Source: Oscillospiraceae bacterium
GTDB taxonomy: Bacteria; Bacillota; Clostridia; Oscillospirales; Ruminococcaceae
Direction of reading: 5' to 3'
Length of the DNA: 63,621 nt
NCBI GenBank assembly: GCA_018110825.1
Contig: JAGBCL010000119.1
Location: 1 to 63,621 of the forward strand
Part shown: positions 16,119 to 24,270 of the stretch, piece by piece
Position numbering within the stretch: the first letter of the stretch is position 1
Layout: every line of letters starts with the position of its first letter
Translations under genes and position numbers: made by a program
Notes under the pieces: model-generated
Database searches by the model: none
Told to the model about the DNA's origin: nothing
What the model saw: the letters and a program-made list of their open reading frames with translations, nothing else

Positions 16119-17867
16119 ATGGATATGATAAATGTAAAAATCAATGGCGTAGAGGTTTCTGCGCCTAAGGGTACAACAATTCTTCAGGCTGCACGTATGG
16201 CTAATATAGATATTCCAACACTTTGCTACCTGAAGGATATCAATGAAATCGGTGCATGCCGTATCTGCGTAGTTGAGGCAGACGAGGGAAGAGGCAAGAG
16301 ACTTGTTGCTTCCTGCGTATACCCAATCACAGAAGGTATGCAGGTTTATACAAACACACCAAACGTTCTTGAGTCCAGAAAGAAGACTCTCCAGCTCATT
16401 CTTTCCACTCACGAAAAGAAGTGTACAACTTGCGTAAGAAGCGAAAACTGTGAGCTCAAGAAGATGGCTTACGATATGGGTCTTGAGGACGAATGTAAGT
16501 ATGAAGGCGAAAACATCCAGTATGAAATCGATGATTCCGCTGCTCATATGATTCGTGATAACAACAAGTGTATCCTCTGCCGTCGTTGTGTTGCTGTATG
16601 TAACGCAAACCAGGGCGTTGGCGTAATCGGTGCTAACGAAAGAGGTTTCAAGACACACATCAGCTCCGCATTCGAGCTCGGTCTTGGTACAACAAGCTGT
16701 ATCTCCTGTGGTCAGTGTATCGCTGTATGTCCAGTTGGTGCTATCACTGAAAAGGACAGCACAGACGAAGTTCTCAAGGCTATCGCTGACGAGAAGAAGT
16801 TTGTTATTGTTCAGACTGCTCCTGCAGTTCGTGCTGCTCTCGGTGAAGAGTTCGGCTACGAAATGGGCACAAATGTTGAAGGCAAGATGGTTGCTGCACT
16901 CAGAAGAATCGGTTTTGATAAGGTATTCGATACTAACTTCGCAGCTGACCTTACAATTATGGAAGAAGCTACAGAGCTTGTTGAACGTGTAACAAACGGT
17001 GGCAAGCTCCCAATGATTACTTCCTGTTCACCAGGATGGATCAAGTACTGTGAACACTACTTCCCTGATATGACAGAGAACCTCTCTTCCTGTAAGTCTC
17101 CAATGCAGATGTTCGGTGCAACTGCAAAGACATACTATGCAGAAAAGATGGGTATCGATCCTAAGGATATGGTTGTAGTAGCAGTAATGCCATGTACAGC
17201 TAAGAAGTTCGAAATCGGAAGAGATGACCAGAACGCTGCAGGTGTTCCTGACGTTGACATCTCTATCACAACAAGAGAACTCGCTCGTCTCATCAAGAGA
17301 TGCGGTATCAAGTTCGATAAGCTTGCTGACGAACAGTTCGACCAGCCACTCGGTATCGGTACAGGTGCTGCTGTTATCTTCGGCGCAACAGGCGGCGTAA
17401 TGGAAGCAGCTCTCCGTACAGCAGTTAAGATGATTACAGGCAGCGAAGCAGGCGACATCAACTTTACAGATGTTCGTGGTGTTGCAGGTATCAAGGAAGC
17501 ATCTTACAAGGTTGGCGACCTCGATGTTAAGGTTGCAGTAGCTTCCGGTACAGCAAACGCAGCTGAACTCCTCAAGAAGGTTCAGAACGGCGAAGCTGAC
17601 TATACATTCATCGAAATCATGGGTTGCCCAGGCGGTTGTGTAAACGGCGGCGGTCAGCCACAGGTTCCTGCATCTGTTCGTAACTTCGAGGACATTCGTG
17701 CAATCCGTGCGAAGGCTCTCTACGACCAGGACGCAGCAAGCGAAATCAGACTCTCTCACGAAAACCCAGCTATCAAGTCCATCTATGATGAATACTTTGA
17801 GAAGCCAGGCAGCCACAAGGCTCACGAAATTCTCCACACAAGCTATGTTAAGAGAGGTCTTTATTAA
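16119..17867 (+). CDS. hydA: Catalytic [FeFe]-hydrogenase HydA
   Basis: A 582-residue hydrogenase that makes or uses H2 in the cytoplasm. It has an N-terminal [2Fe-2S] domain (Cys36, 47, 50, 66), a His-Cys3 [4Fe-4S] motif (His98, Cys102, 105, 111), two ferredoxin clusters (CILCRRCVAVC, CISCGQCIAVCP), and the H-cluster domain with TSCSPGW, MPCTAKKFE and MGCPGGCVNGGG. The TSCSPGW loop has Ser where many enzymes have a second Cys; the four cluster ligands are intact. It is the last gene of the operon, preceded by AAGGAGG. Confidence 0.96.
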   Translation: MDMINVKINGVEVSAPKGTTILQAARMANIDIPTLCYLKDINEIGACRICVVEADEGRGKRLVASCVYPITEGMQVYTNTPNVLESRKKTLQLILSTHEKKCTTCVRSENCELKKMAYDMGLEDECKYEGENIQYEIDDSAAHMIRDNNKCILCRRCVAVCNANQGVGVIGANERGFKTHISSAFELGLGTTSCISCGQCIAVCPVGAITEKDSTDEVLKAIADEKKFVIVQTAPAVRAALGEEFGYEMGTNVEGKMVAALRRIGFDKVFDTNFAADLTIMEEATELVERVTNGGKLPMITSCSPGWIKYCEHYFPDMTENLSSCKSPMQMFGATAKTYYAEKMGIDPKDMVVVAVMPCTAKKFEIGRDDQNAAGVPDVDISITTRELARLIKRCGIKFDKLADEQFDQPLGIGTGAAVIFGATGGVMEAALRTAVKMITGSEAGDINFTDVRGVAGIKEASYKVGDLDVKVAVASGTANAAELLKKVQNGEADYTFIEIMGCPGGCVNGGGQPQVPASVRNFEDIRAIRAKALYDQDAASEIRLSHENPAIKSIYDEYFEKPGSHKAHEILHTSYVKRGLY

Positions 17868-17887
17868 TTCCTTGAATTAATAGCAAT

Positions 17888-17925
17888 AAAGGCACACGGA
17901 ATTTGGTTTCCGTGTGCCTTGTGTT
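17888..17925 (+). terminator. Terminator of the hyd operon
   Basis: A stem of 14 paired bases (AAAGGCACACGGAA with TTTCCGTGTGCCTT) is followed by GTGTTTTATT, 20 bases after the hydA stop. Confidence 0.9.
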
Positions 17926-17961
17926 TTATTAATGCAATTGTGAACTGTTAAGTATTACATA

Positions 17962-17993
17962 AAAATAAAAGCCTCCAAGCAAAGCTTGAAGGC
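17962..17993 (-). terminator. Terminator of the tRNA-Leu transcript
   Basis: Read on the minus strand, GCCTTCAAGC-TTT-GCTTGGAGGC is followed by TTTTATTTTT. It starts two bases after the tRNA 3' CCA. Confidence 0.9.
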
Positions 17994-17994
17994 T

Positions 17995-18081
17995 TGGTGC
18001 GGATAATGTGACTTGAACACACACGGTATTGCTACCACTAGAACCTGAATCTAGCGCGTCTGCCGATTCCGCCATATCCGC
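17995..18081 (-). tRNA. tRNA-Leu (CAG)
   Basis: Acceptor arms GCGGATA and TATCCGC pair; the anticodon stem CTAGA/TCTAG encloses TTCAGGT, giving anticodon CAG. A long variable arm, TTCAAGT T-loop and an encoded 3' CCA are present. Confidence 0.95.
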
Positions 18082-18145
18082 ATTTAACAACTCAATTATT
18101 ATACCAAATTCTGAATGAATTGTCAATACCAAATGCAAAATATTT

Positions 18146-18691
18146 TTATTGTACTTCTTCCATAATCATTATAGGATTTGTCCTTACGCAGAAAGTATAC
18201 ACACAAACATTTTCACCCCATGAACATGTAACATCAAAGCAACGCCAAGATGCACCTTCCTTGTAATCCTCTGAATTTGAACTAAGCCCGGTTGCCCAGT
18301 GATTATCAAGATAAAAGCTTACTATATTCTCATTGATTTGCGGAATAAGTTCAACAATAGCTGCCCTTTCATCATATTTAGGTGTACCATCCTTGTTGAT
18401 AAGCGTGTCGGTAACGGTAATTTTGTCAGGTAAAGTTGTTTTTTCGGGAATCGTAATACTGAAAACCGTGCCCAACGGAAAGAAAACAGGCTCACCATAT
18501 TCAGAAAGCCAATCGGAAGCTGTACCGTCAAGCAGATATACAGTATTGTCCCATGCAGAAATATTTGCTGTGTTTGAAACAGAAATTCCTCCAGCGTCAA
18601 CCATAACTGCAGGAGGTGTTTCAGGGATTTTTGCACCACATCCCGTAAGTATAACAGCGCACATAATTGCTGCAATAAATTTTATCTTCAT
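18146..18691 (-). CDS. Secreted lipoprotein of unknown function
   Basis: A 181-residue protein starting at ATG 18691, which has GGAGATTATACAT upstream; an earlier in-frame start adds six residues but has no binding site. The signal peptide ends in the lipobox ILTGC, so the protein should be anchored outside the membrane. The mature part has a WDNTVYLLDGTASDWLSEYGEP segment and three Cys near the C-terminus, which could form disulphides. I recognise no family. It is a single gene followed by the tRNA-Leu. Confidence 0.7.
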   Translation of the reverse strand: MKIKFIAAIMCAVILTGCGAKIPETPPAVMVDAGGISVSNTANISAWDNTVYLLDGTASDWLSEYGEPVFFPLGTVFSITIPEKTTLPDKITVTDTLINKDGTPKYDERAAIVELIPQINENIVSFYLDNHWATGLSSNSEDYKEGASWRCFDVTCSWGENVCVYTFCVRTNPIMIMEEVQ

Positions 18692-18804
18692 ATGTATAAT
18701 CTCCAACAATTTAATATACTAATTTTAACACCACCATAAATGACTGTCAAGTTACAATGCAGTAACAGTTTTTGTGTAAATAAGATGAAACTTTTTAGCA
18801 ATAA

Positions 18805-18833
18805 TTGACACAGATAATTAGCAGTGCTATAAT
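18805..18833 (+). promoter_or_regulatory. Consensus promoter of the ABC exporter operon
   Basis: TTGACA (18805-18810) and TATAAT (18828-18833) are separated by exactly 17 bases, a perfect sigma-A promoter. Directly downstream, TTAATAAC/GTTGTTAA (about 18833-18848) forms an imperfect palindrome suited to a repressor. Confidence 0.8.
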
Positions 18834-18869
18834 TAATAACGTTGTTAATAAATAAGTAGGAGGAATCCG

Positions 18870-21017
18870 ATGATAAAAATACTTAAACATCTGGGCAAAT
18901 CAGCAATATGGATACCTGTAATAGTTGTCCTGCTGATAATTCAGGCGTTCTGTGACCTGACCTTGCCCCAGTATACATCAGATATAGTTGACGTAGGCAT
19001 ACAGCAAGGCGGTATTGAGTCAGCCGCAATTGAAACAATCCGTGACGAGTCGTTTCAGAAGCTGCTGTTATTCGATAAAAGCGGTCAGCTGACAAAATAT
19101 TATTCTAGTGGCGGTGATGAAAATTACAGCCGTGTCTATGATGATGCAGAGTCAACTGTTATTTACCCCGCCGCAGTTGTTTATACACTTGACAACGCGG
19201 ATTTGTCGCAAATAGAAGGTATGCCGCCTTTGCCAGAGGGAATGACCCTTACCGACGCATTGCTTGCAATGCCCGAGGAACAGCGTGCACCTGTTATTGA
19301 GCAAATCAACGCAGGATTTGAGGGTTACAGTGATATAATGTTGTCGCAGATGGCAATTGAGTTTGCAAGAGCAGAGCTTGAAGCACAGGGCACTGATATG
19401 GACTCCTTGCAAATGAATTATATCTTCCGTACAGGTGCAAAAATGCTTGCTATCGCATTTGTTATAATGGTAGTAACCATTGCAGTAGGCTTTCTTGCCG
19501 CACAGCTTGGTGCACTTTTTGGCATGAATGTCCGTGAGAAGATTTTTCGTAAAGTTATTTCCTTTTCCAACAGCGAGATGGATAAGTTCTCCACAGCCTC
19601 ACTGATAACACGTTCTACGAACGATATTATGCAGGTGCAGATGGTTGTGGTAATGATACTGAGAATGGTTCTCTATGCACCTATTATGGGTATCGGCGGT
19701 ATCATCAAGGTCGTCAATACGGGTACAGGAATGGGTTGGATAATTGTTGTCGCAGTGGCAGCAATTATGTCATTGGTAGCAATTCTTATGGCTGTAGCAA
19801 TGCCTAAGTTCAAGATTATGCAGAAGCTTGTGGACAGACTTAACCTCGTCACCCGTGAAATTCTTACTGGTTTGCCGGTAATCCGTGCATTCAGCCGTGA
19901 GGAATACGAGGAAGAACGCTTTGACAAAGCAAATTCCAACCTTATGAAAACACAGCTCTTTACAAACAGAGTTATGACAATTATGATGCCATTTATGACC
20001 CTTATAATGAACGGTATCAGTGTTCTGATTATTTGGTTTGGTGCAAAGGGTATCGACAACGGCGAAATGCAGGTCGGCGATATGATGGCATTTCTGACAT
20101 ATTCAATGCAGATTGTTATGTCCTTCCTTATGCTCACAATGATTTCCATTATGCTCCCGAGAGCAGCTGTTTCCGCAGGACGTATCAACGAAGTCCTTGA
20201 AAGCGAACCGTCCGTAACAGATAAGGAAAATGCTGAGGAAAAGGGCATTACAGCAGGTAAGGTTGTTTTCGACAGAGTTTCTTTCAGCTACGGCGACTCT
20301 GAGGAGAAGGTGCTCCACGATATAACCTTTACCGCCGAAGCAGGGGAAACAACCGCAATCATAGGCAGTACAGGCAGCGGCAAAACAACTCTCATCAACC
20401 TTATCCCAAGATTTTTTGATGTAACCGGCGGTAAAATTACAATTGACGGTACAGATGTCCGTGATTTTACCCAACATTACCTCCGTGAAAATATCGGTCT
20501 TGTGCCGCAGAAGGGCGTCCTTTTCAGCGGTACGATTTCCAGCAATCTCAGCTTCGGACTTGAAGAAGTAACTGCTGAACAGCTTGCTGAAGCAGCTGAA
20601 ATTGCACAAGCAAGAAACTTTATCGAGGAAAAGGAAGAAAAGTTCGAAAGTCCCATTGCACAAGGCGGTACCAACGTATCAGGCGGACAGAAACAGCGTC
20701 TTTCCATTGCAAGAGCAATCGTTAAGAAGCCCAAAATCTATATTTTCGACGACAGTTTTTCTGCACTCGATTACAAAACTGATGCCGCACTTCGTAAGGC
20801 ACTCCACGAAAATGTTGCCGATTCAACCGTAATTATCGTCGCACAACGTATCAGCACAATCCTTAACGCCGATAAAATTATTGTTCTCGATGAGGGTAAA
20901 ATTGCAGGTATCGGTAAGCACGAAGAATTGCTGGAAAACTGCGAAATCTATAATCAGATTGCAAGTTCTCAGCTTTCCGAGTCGGAACTCAAGCAGGGCA
21001 GAAAGGAGGCTGAATAA
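18870..21017 (+). CDS. ABC exporter half-transporter, subunit 1
   Basis: A 715-residue protein with an N-terminal six-helix exporter membrane domain and a C-terminal ABC ATPase. The membrane domain has a long extra loop (about residues 50-180) between the first two helices. The nucleotide domain has Walker A GSTGSGKTT, signature NVSGGQKQR, and a Walker B strand ending IFDDSFSALD. The Asp after the Walker B Asp replaces the catalytic Glu, so this site is probably the degenerate one of a heterodimer. The next gene supplies the partner. Substrate unknown; multidrug or lipid export is typical. Confidence 0.9.
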   Translation: MIKILKHLGKSAIWIPVIVVLLIIQAFCDLTLPQYTSDIVDVGIQQGGIESAAIETIRDESFQKLLLFDKSGQLTKYYSSGGDENYSRVYDDAESTVIYPAAVVYTLDNADLSQIEGMPPLPEGMTLTDALLAMPEEQRAPVIEQINAGFEGYSDIMLSQMAIEFARAELEAQGTDMDSLQMNYIFRTGAKMLAIAFVIMVVTIAVGFLAAQLGALFGMNVREKIFRKVISFSNSEMDKFSTASLITRSTNDIMQVQMVVVMILRMVLYAPIMGIGGIIKVVNTGTGMGWIIVVAVAAIMSLVAILMAVAMPKFKIMQKLVDRLNLVTREILTGLPVIRAFSREEYEEERFDKANSNLMKTQLFTNRVMTIMMPFMTLIMNGISVLIIWFGAKGIDNGEMQVGDMMAFLTYSMQIVMSFLMLTMISIMLPRAAVSAGRINEVLESEPSVTDKENAEEKGITAGKVVFDRVSFSYGDSEEKVLHDITFTAEAGETTAIIGSTGSGKTTLINLIPRFFDVTGGKITIDGTDVRDFTQHYLRENIGLVPQKGVLFSGTISSNLSFGLEEVTAEQLAEAAEIAQARNFIEEKEEKFESPIAQGGTNVSGGQKQRLSIARAIVKKPKIYIFDDSFSALDYKTDAALRKALHENVADSTVIIVAQRISTILNADKIIVLDEGKIAGIGKHEELLENCEIYNQIASSQLSESELKQGRKEAE

Positions 21018-21018
21018 T

Positions 21019-22839
21019 ATGGCAGAAACACGCAGACCTCCAAGAAGACATGGCGGACCTCCCATGGAAAAGCCAAAAGATTTCAAAGGCACAGCTAAAA
21101 AGCTTCTGAAATATATCGGCAGATATAAGGTCGGAATAATTATCGTCCTCATTTTTGCAATTGCTGGAACAGTGTTCAATATCGTCGGCCCCAAAATTCT
21201 CAGTAAAGCAACAACCGAAATCTTCAATGGTCTTGTCAGCAAAGTGCAAGGCGGTGCAGGTATCAATTTCGAAAAGATTTTCCAGATTATAATGACCGTT
21301 ATGGTAATGTATTTTTTCAGCGGCTCATTCAGCTTTGTTCAAGGTTTGATTATGACGGAAATGTCACAGAAAATGACCTACCGTATGCGTAAGGATATTT
21401 CCGAAAAAATCCATCGTATACCAATGAAGTATTACGAAAGCAATACCCACGGCGAAGTGCTTTCCCGTGTAACAAACGATGTCGATACCGTAGGTATGCA
21501 CCTTAATCAGAGCATTACCCAGTTTATCACAGCAATCACAACCCTTGTAGGCGTGCTGATAATGATGCTTTCGATCAGCTGGATAATGACCCTTATTGCA
21601 CTTGTAATCCTGCCGATTTCAACAACCCTGATTCTTCTTGTTGTCAAGAAATCGCAGAAATATTTCAAGCAGCAGCAGGAATACCTGGGCCACGTCAACG
21701 GTCAGGTTGAAGAAGTCTACGGCGGTCATCTTGTAATAAAAGCGTTCAACCGTGAAGAAAAATCCCTTGAGGATTTTCAGCGTGACAACCGAACATTGTA
21801 CAAATCTGCACTTATGGCACAGTTCCTTTCAGGACTTATGCAGCCTGTAATGGCTTTTGTCGGCAATTTAGGATATGTAGGTGTTGTCGCAACAGGCGCT
21901 TGGCTTGCAATCAAGGGCACAATCTCTGTCGGCGACATTCAGGCGTTTATCCAGTACGTCCGCCAGTTCACCCAGCCAATCAATCAGATTGCACAGGTTT
22001 CCAATATGCTCCAGTCAACAGCCGCAGCTGCCGAAAGAGTATTTGAATTTCTCGACGAAGAGGAAGAGGCAAACAGTGAAACAAATCCGATTGCCCCATC
22101 TGAAATTCAGGGCAACGTCGAGTTTGAGCACGTCCGCTTTGGCTATAACCCCGATAAAATCATTGTCAAGGATTTCAGTGCCAAGGTCGAAAAGGGACAA
22201 ATGGTCGCAATCGTCGGACCGACAGGCGCAGGCAAAACCACAATGGTTAAGCTTCTTATGCGTTTCTATGACGTAAACGACGGCACAATCAAGGTCGACG
22301 GACACGATGTTCGTGACTTCAACCGAAGCAGTTTGCGTGAAGCATTCGGAATGGTATTGCAGGATACTTGGCTTTATAACGGAACAATTATGGAAAATAT
22401 CCGTTATGGCAGACTTGAAGCAACTGACGAGGAAGTAATAGCCGCCGCCAAAGCTGCACACGTCGACCACTTTATCAGAACTCTTCCCGACGGCTATCAG
22501 ACCGTGCTGAATGAGGAGTCAGGCAACGTTTCCCAGGGACAGAAACAGCTCCTCACAATTGCAAGAGCAATCCTCGCGGATAACCGTATCCTTATCCTTG
22601 ACGAAGCAACAAGCTCCGTCGATACAAGAACGGAAATCCGTATCCAGAAAGCTATGAATAACCTTATGAAAGGCAGAACAAGCTTCGTAATTGCCCACCG
22701 CTTGTCAACAATCCGTGATGCCGACCTTATCCTCGTAATGAAGGACGGCGATATCATCGAGCAGGGCAACCATACTGAGCTTCTCGCCAAGGACGGCTTC
22801 TATGCGTCCCTCTATAATTCCCAGTTTGCACAGGCATAA
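21019..22839 (+). CDS. ABC exporter half-transporter, subunit 2
   Basis: A 606-residue exporter half. ATG 21019 directly follows the upstream stop and has AAAGGAGG. A short basic Pro-rich N-terminus precedes six membrane helices. The ATPase domain has Walker A GPTGAGKTT, signature NVSQGQKQL, and Walker B ILILDEATSSVD with the catalytic Glu present. It therefore holds the active site complementary to the degenerate one in subunit 1. Gene order and one-base spacing indicate one heterodimeric transporter. Confidence 0.92.
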   Translation: MAETRRPPRRHGGPPMEKPKDFKGTAKKLLKYIGRYKVGIIIVLIFAIAGTVFNIVGPKILSKATTEIFNGLVSKVQGGAGINFEKIFQIIMTVMVMYFFSGSFSFVQGLIMTEMSQKMTYRMRKDISEKIHRIPMKYYESNTHGEVLSRVTNDVDTVGMHLNQSITQFITAITTLVGVLIMMLSISWIMTLIALVILPISTTLILLVVKKSQKYFKQQQEYLGHVNGQVEEVYGGHLVIKAFNREEKSLEDFQRDNRTLYKSALMAQFLSGLMQPVMAFVGNLGYVGVVATGAWLAIKGTISVGDIQAFIQYVRQFTQPINQIAQVSNMLQSTAAAAERVFEFLDEEEEANSETNPIAPSEIQGNVEFEHVRFGYNPDKIIVKDFSAKVEKGQMVAIVGPTGAGKTTMVKLLMRFYDVNDGTIKVDGHDVRDFNRSSLREAFGMVLQDTWLYNGTIMENIRYGRLEATDEEVIAAAKAAHVDHFIRTLPDGYQTVLNEESGNVSQGQKQLLTIARAILADNRILILDEATSSVDTRTEIRIQKAMNNLMKGRTSFVIAHRLSTIRDADLILVMKDGDIIEQGNHTELLAKDGFYASLYNSQFAQA

Positions 22840-22843
22840 AAAT

Positions 22844-22877
22844 TACGGTCAGAGGAAAAATCCCCTGACCGTTTTTG
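22844..22877. terminator. Bidirectional terminator
   Basis: ACGGTCAG-A-GG and CC-C-CTGACCGT form a stem with a 5-base loop. It is followed by TTTTTG on the plus strand and by AATTTTTA on the minus strand, so it can end both the ABC operon and the small minus-strand gene. Confidence 0.85.
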
Positions 22878-22912
22878 TTTATGTTAAGTAATGTCGTAAC
22901 CATAAAAATGGT

Positions 22913-22972
22913 TTACTGGCAGTTGCCTCTGAAGCAGTTAAGAATGTACTTGATGATATCGAAACAGCTCAT
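22913..22972 (-). CDS. 19-residue Cys-containing peptide with own promoter
   Basis: The frame encodes MSCFDIIKYILNCFRGNCQ and a TAA stop. A strong GGGAGGTG binding site lies seven bases before the ATG. A consensus-like promoter (TTGATT, 17 bases, TATAAT) and palindromic repeats lie upstream, and a bidirectional terminator downstream. The peptide has three Cys and a hydrophobic amphipathic centre, as in small membrane-active or signalling peptides. I know of no named family. It is too short for codon statistics, but the complete set of expression signals argues that it is real. Confidence 0.6.
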   Translation of the reverse strand: MSCFDIIKYILNCFRGNCQ

Positions 22973-22997
22973 TTATTTCACCTCCCACCACTTATTT

Positions 22998-23054
22998 CCG
23001 TTTCGGTTACAACCCGGTAACGGATTAATTAAATTATAACAGAACGGTTACAAC
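22998..23054. promoter_or_regulatory. Operator-like repeats over the peptide-gene promoter
   Basis: CGGTTACAAC occurs twice (23004-23013 and 23045-23054), once inside the -35/-10 spacer. GTTAC-AACCCG-GTAAC (23006-23021) and CCGTT/AACGG (22998-23002, 23019-23023) are inverted repeats downstream of the start site. This arrangement looks like two sites for one repressor. Confidence 0.6.
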
Positions 23055-23061
23055 AAATCAA
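23033..23061 (-). promoter_or_regulatory. Promoter of the 19-residue peptide gene
   Basis: Read on the minus strand: TTGATT (23061-23056), 17 bases, TATAAT (23038-23033). The leader to the ATG is about 55 bases. Confidence 0.7.
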
Positions 23062-23090
23062 GCTGTAAGTTATGGAAGGGGAGGGAGATA

Positions 23091-23528
23091 TTAGGTTGTC
23101 GTAAGAAACGCTATAGTAGCACACAATGCAAGCAAATAATAATATATACCTAAATTACTGAAAAATAATGTAATGCCCTCAGTAGAATTTTTCGTAAAAT
23201 AACAAACCAGTGAAATTGAAATCAAGATACCCAGCAGTGGTAAAAGCCACATACATAATCCAATTTGATGAAACAAAATACCGTATAATGATATTGCTGA
23301 AATTATTATAGATACAACATTGTTTATCAGAAATAATTTTATATGCTTTTTAAATTCAAGCTTTTTCTTTATTACCATACTTAATGAAAAAATACTTGCG
23401 GCAATTCCTATAATTCCAGGTAATGTTAAAACTATTATTCCGCTTAGTGCAGTATAACACAGCCATAACAATGAGATTATTAATATTATAATATGGAATA
23501 TAATAAGTACAGCATTATTCTTGGTCAT
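23091..23528 (-). CDS. Small integral membrane protein, unknown
   Basis: A 145-residue protein with about four or five hydrophobic segments (near residues 8-30, 32-55, 66-88, 92-110 and 122-143) and short basic loops such as KKKLEFKKHIK. No enzymatic motif is visible. The start at 23528 is followed by MTKNN and has AAAGGAGC upstream. It is transcribed in the same direction as the 19-residue peptide gene downstream but has about 30 bases to that promoter. It could be an immunity or export partner for the peptide, which is only a positional guess. Confidence 0.65.
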   Translation of the reverse strand: MTKNNAVLIIFHIIILIISLLWLCYTALSGIIVLTLPGIIGIAASIFSLSMVIKKKLEFKKHIKLFLINNVVSIIISAISLYGILFHQIGLCMWLLPLLGILISISLVCYFTKNSTEGITLFFSNLGIYYYLLALCATIAFLTTT

Positions 23529-23599
23529 ATAAATGCTCCTTTGTAAATTAATATGTCATCTAAATTATACCACACCCACCCCCACAATTCAACCCAATC

Positions 23600-23628
23600 T
23601 TGCACTCCATTACAAAATATGCTATAAT
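23600..23628 (+). promoter_or_regulatory. Promoter of the mnmM-like gene
   Basis: TTGCAC (23600-23605), 17 bases, TATAAT (23623-23628), about 30 bases before the start codon. Confidence 0.7.
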
Positions 23629-23656
23629 AAACCAAACAGCGAAAGGACGAATTTCT

Positions 23657-24229
23657 ATGATAAACCGAACATCATTCAGTGCCCTCGATATTATCAGGCG
23701 AGTGCTTGAAGAAAACGTAAAAGAGGGCGATATATGTATAGACGCAACCGCAGGCAGGGGACACGACACAGCCTTTCTCTGCTCCCTCGTAGGCGAAAGC
23801 GGACACGTCACCGCCTTTGATATCCAGCAGGACGCAGTAGACAGCACAAAACAGCTTGTTGCCGAAAAAGGCTATGCAGACCGTGCAGAAGTGCTGCTGA
23901 AAAGCCACAGCGAAATGGACGAGCTTTTCGACGAGGAAACCGTGTCTTGTATAACTTTCAATTTCGGCTGGCTTCCAAGAGGCGACCACAACATCTTCAC
24001 CCGCAAGGAAACCAGTATCCCAGCCATCGAAAAAGGCCTGAAGCTTCTTAAACACGGCGGAATAATGACCCTCATCATCTACTACGGCAGGGAAACAGGC
24101 TTCGAGGAAAAAGACGCACTTCTCGAATATCTCCCGACCCTTGACAGCAACAAATACACCGTAATAGAAATGCCATTCGTCAATCGTCCGAATTGTCCGC
24201 CAATTCCTATTGTTATAATCAAAGACTAA
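23657..24229 (+). CDS. mnmM: Class I SAM methyltransferase, MnmM/YtqB type
   Basis: A 190-residue methyltransferase. Motif I is IDATAGRGHDTAFL and motif II is TAFDIQQDAV; the NFGWLPRGDHNIFT segment near residue 100 matches the NLGYLPGGDK-type signature of the rRNA_methylase/YtqB family. Members methylate the 5-aminomethyl-2-thiouridine at the tRNA wobble position in Gram-positive bacteria. ATG 23657 follows GAAAGGACG; an in-frame ATG 19 codons upstream lies over the -10 region and is unlikely. It is a single gene ended by a shared terminator. Confidence 0.82.
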   Translation: MINRTSFSALDIIRRVLEENVKEGDICIDATAGRGHDTAFLCSLVGESGHVTAFDIQQDAVDSTKQLVAEKGYADRAEVLLKSHSEMDELFDEETVSCITFNFGWLPRGDHNIFTRKETSIPAIEKGLKLLKHGGIMTLIIYYGRETGFEEKDALLEYLPTLDSNKYTVIEMPFVNRPNCPPIPIVIIKD

Positions 24230-24234
24230 AAAAA

Positions 24235-24270
24235 TCTGCCTTGCACCGAAATGCAAGGCAGTAATTTTTT
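24235..24270. terminator. Bidirectional terminator
   Basis: CTGCCTTGCA and TGCAAGGCAG pair around a short loop, with AATTTTTT on one side and A-rich sequence on the other. It separates convergent genes. Confidence 0.85.

Noticed and set aside
17028-17837. Minus-strand frame of 269 codons opposite hydA
   Set aside because: Cys/Leu-rich shadow frame opposite hydA without promoter or binding site.
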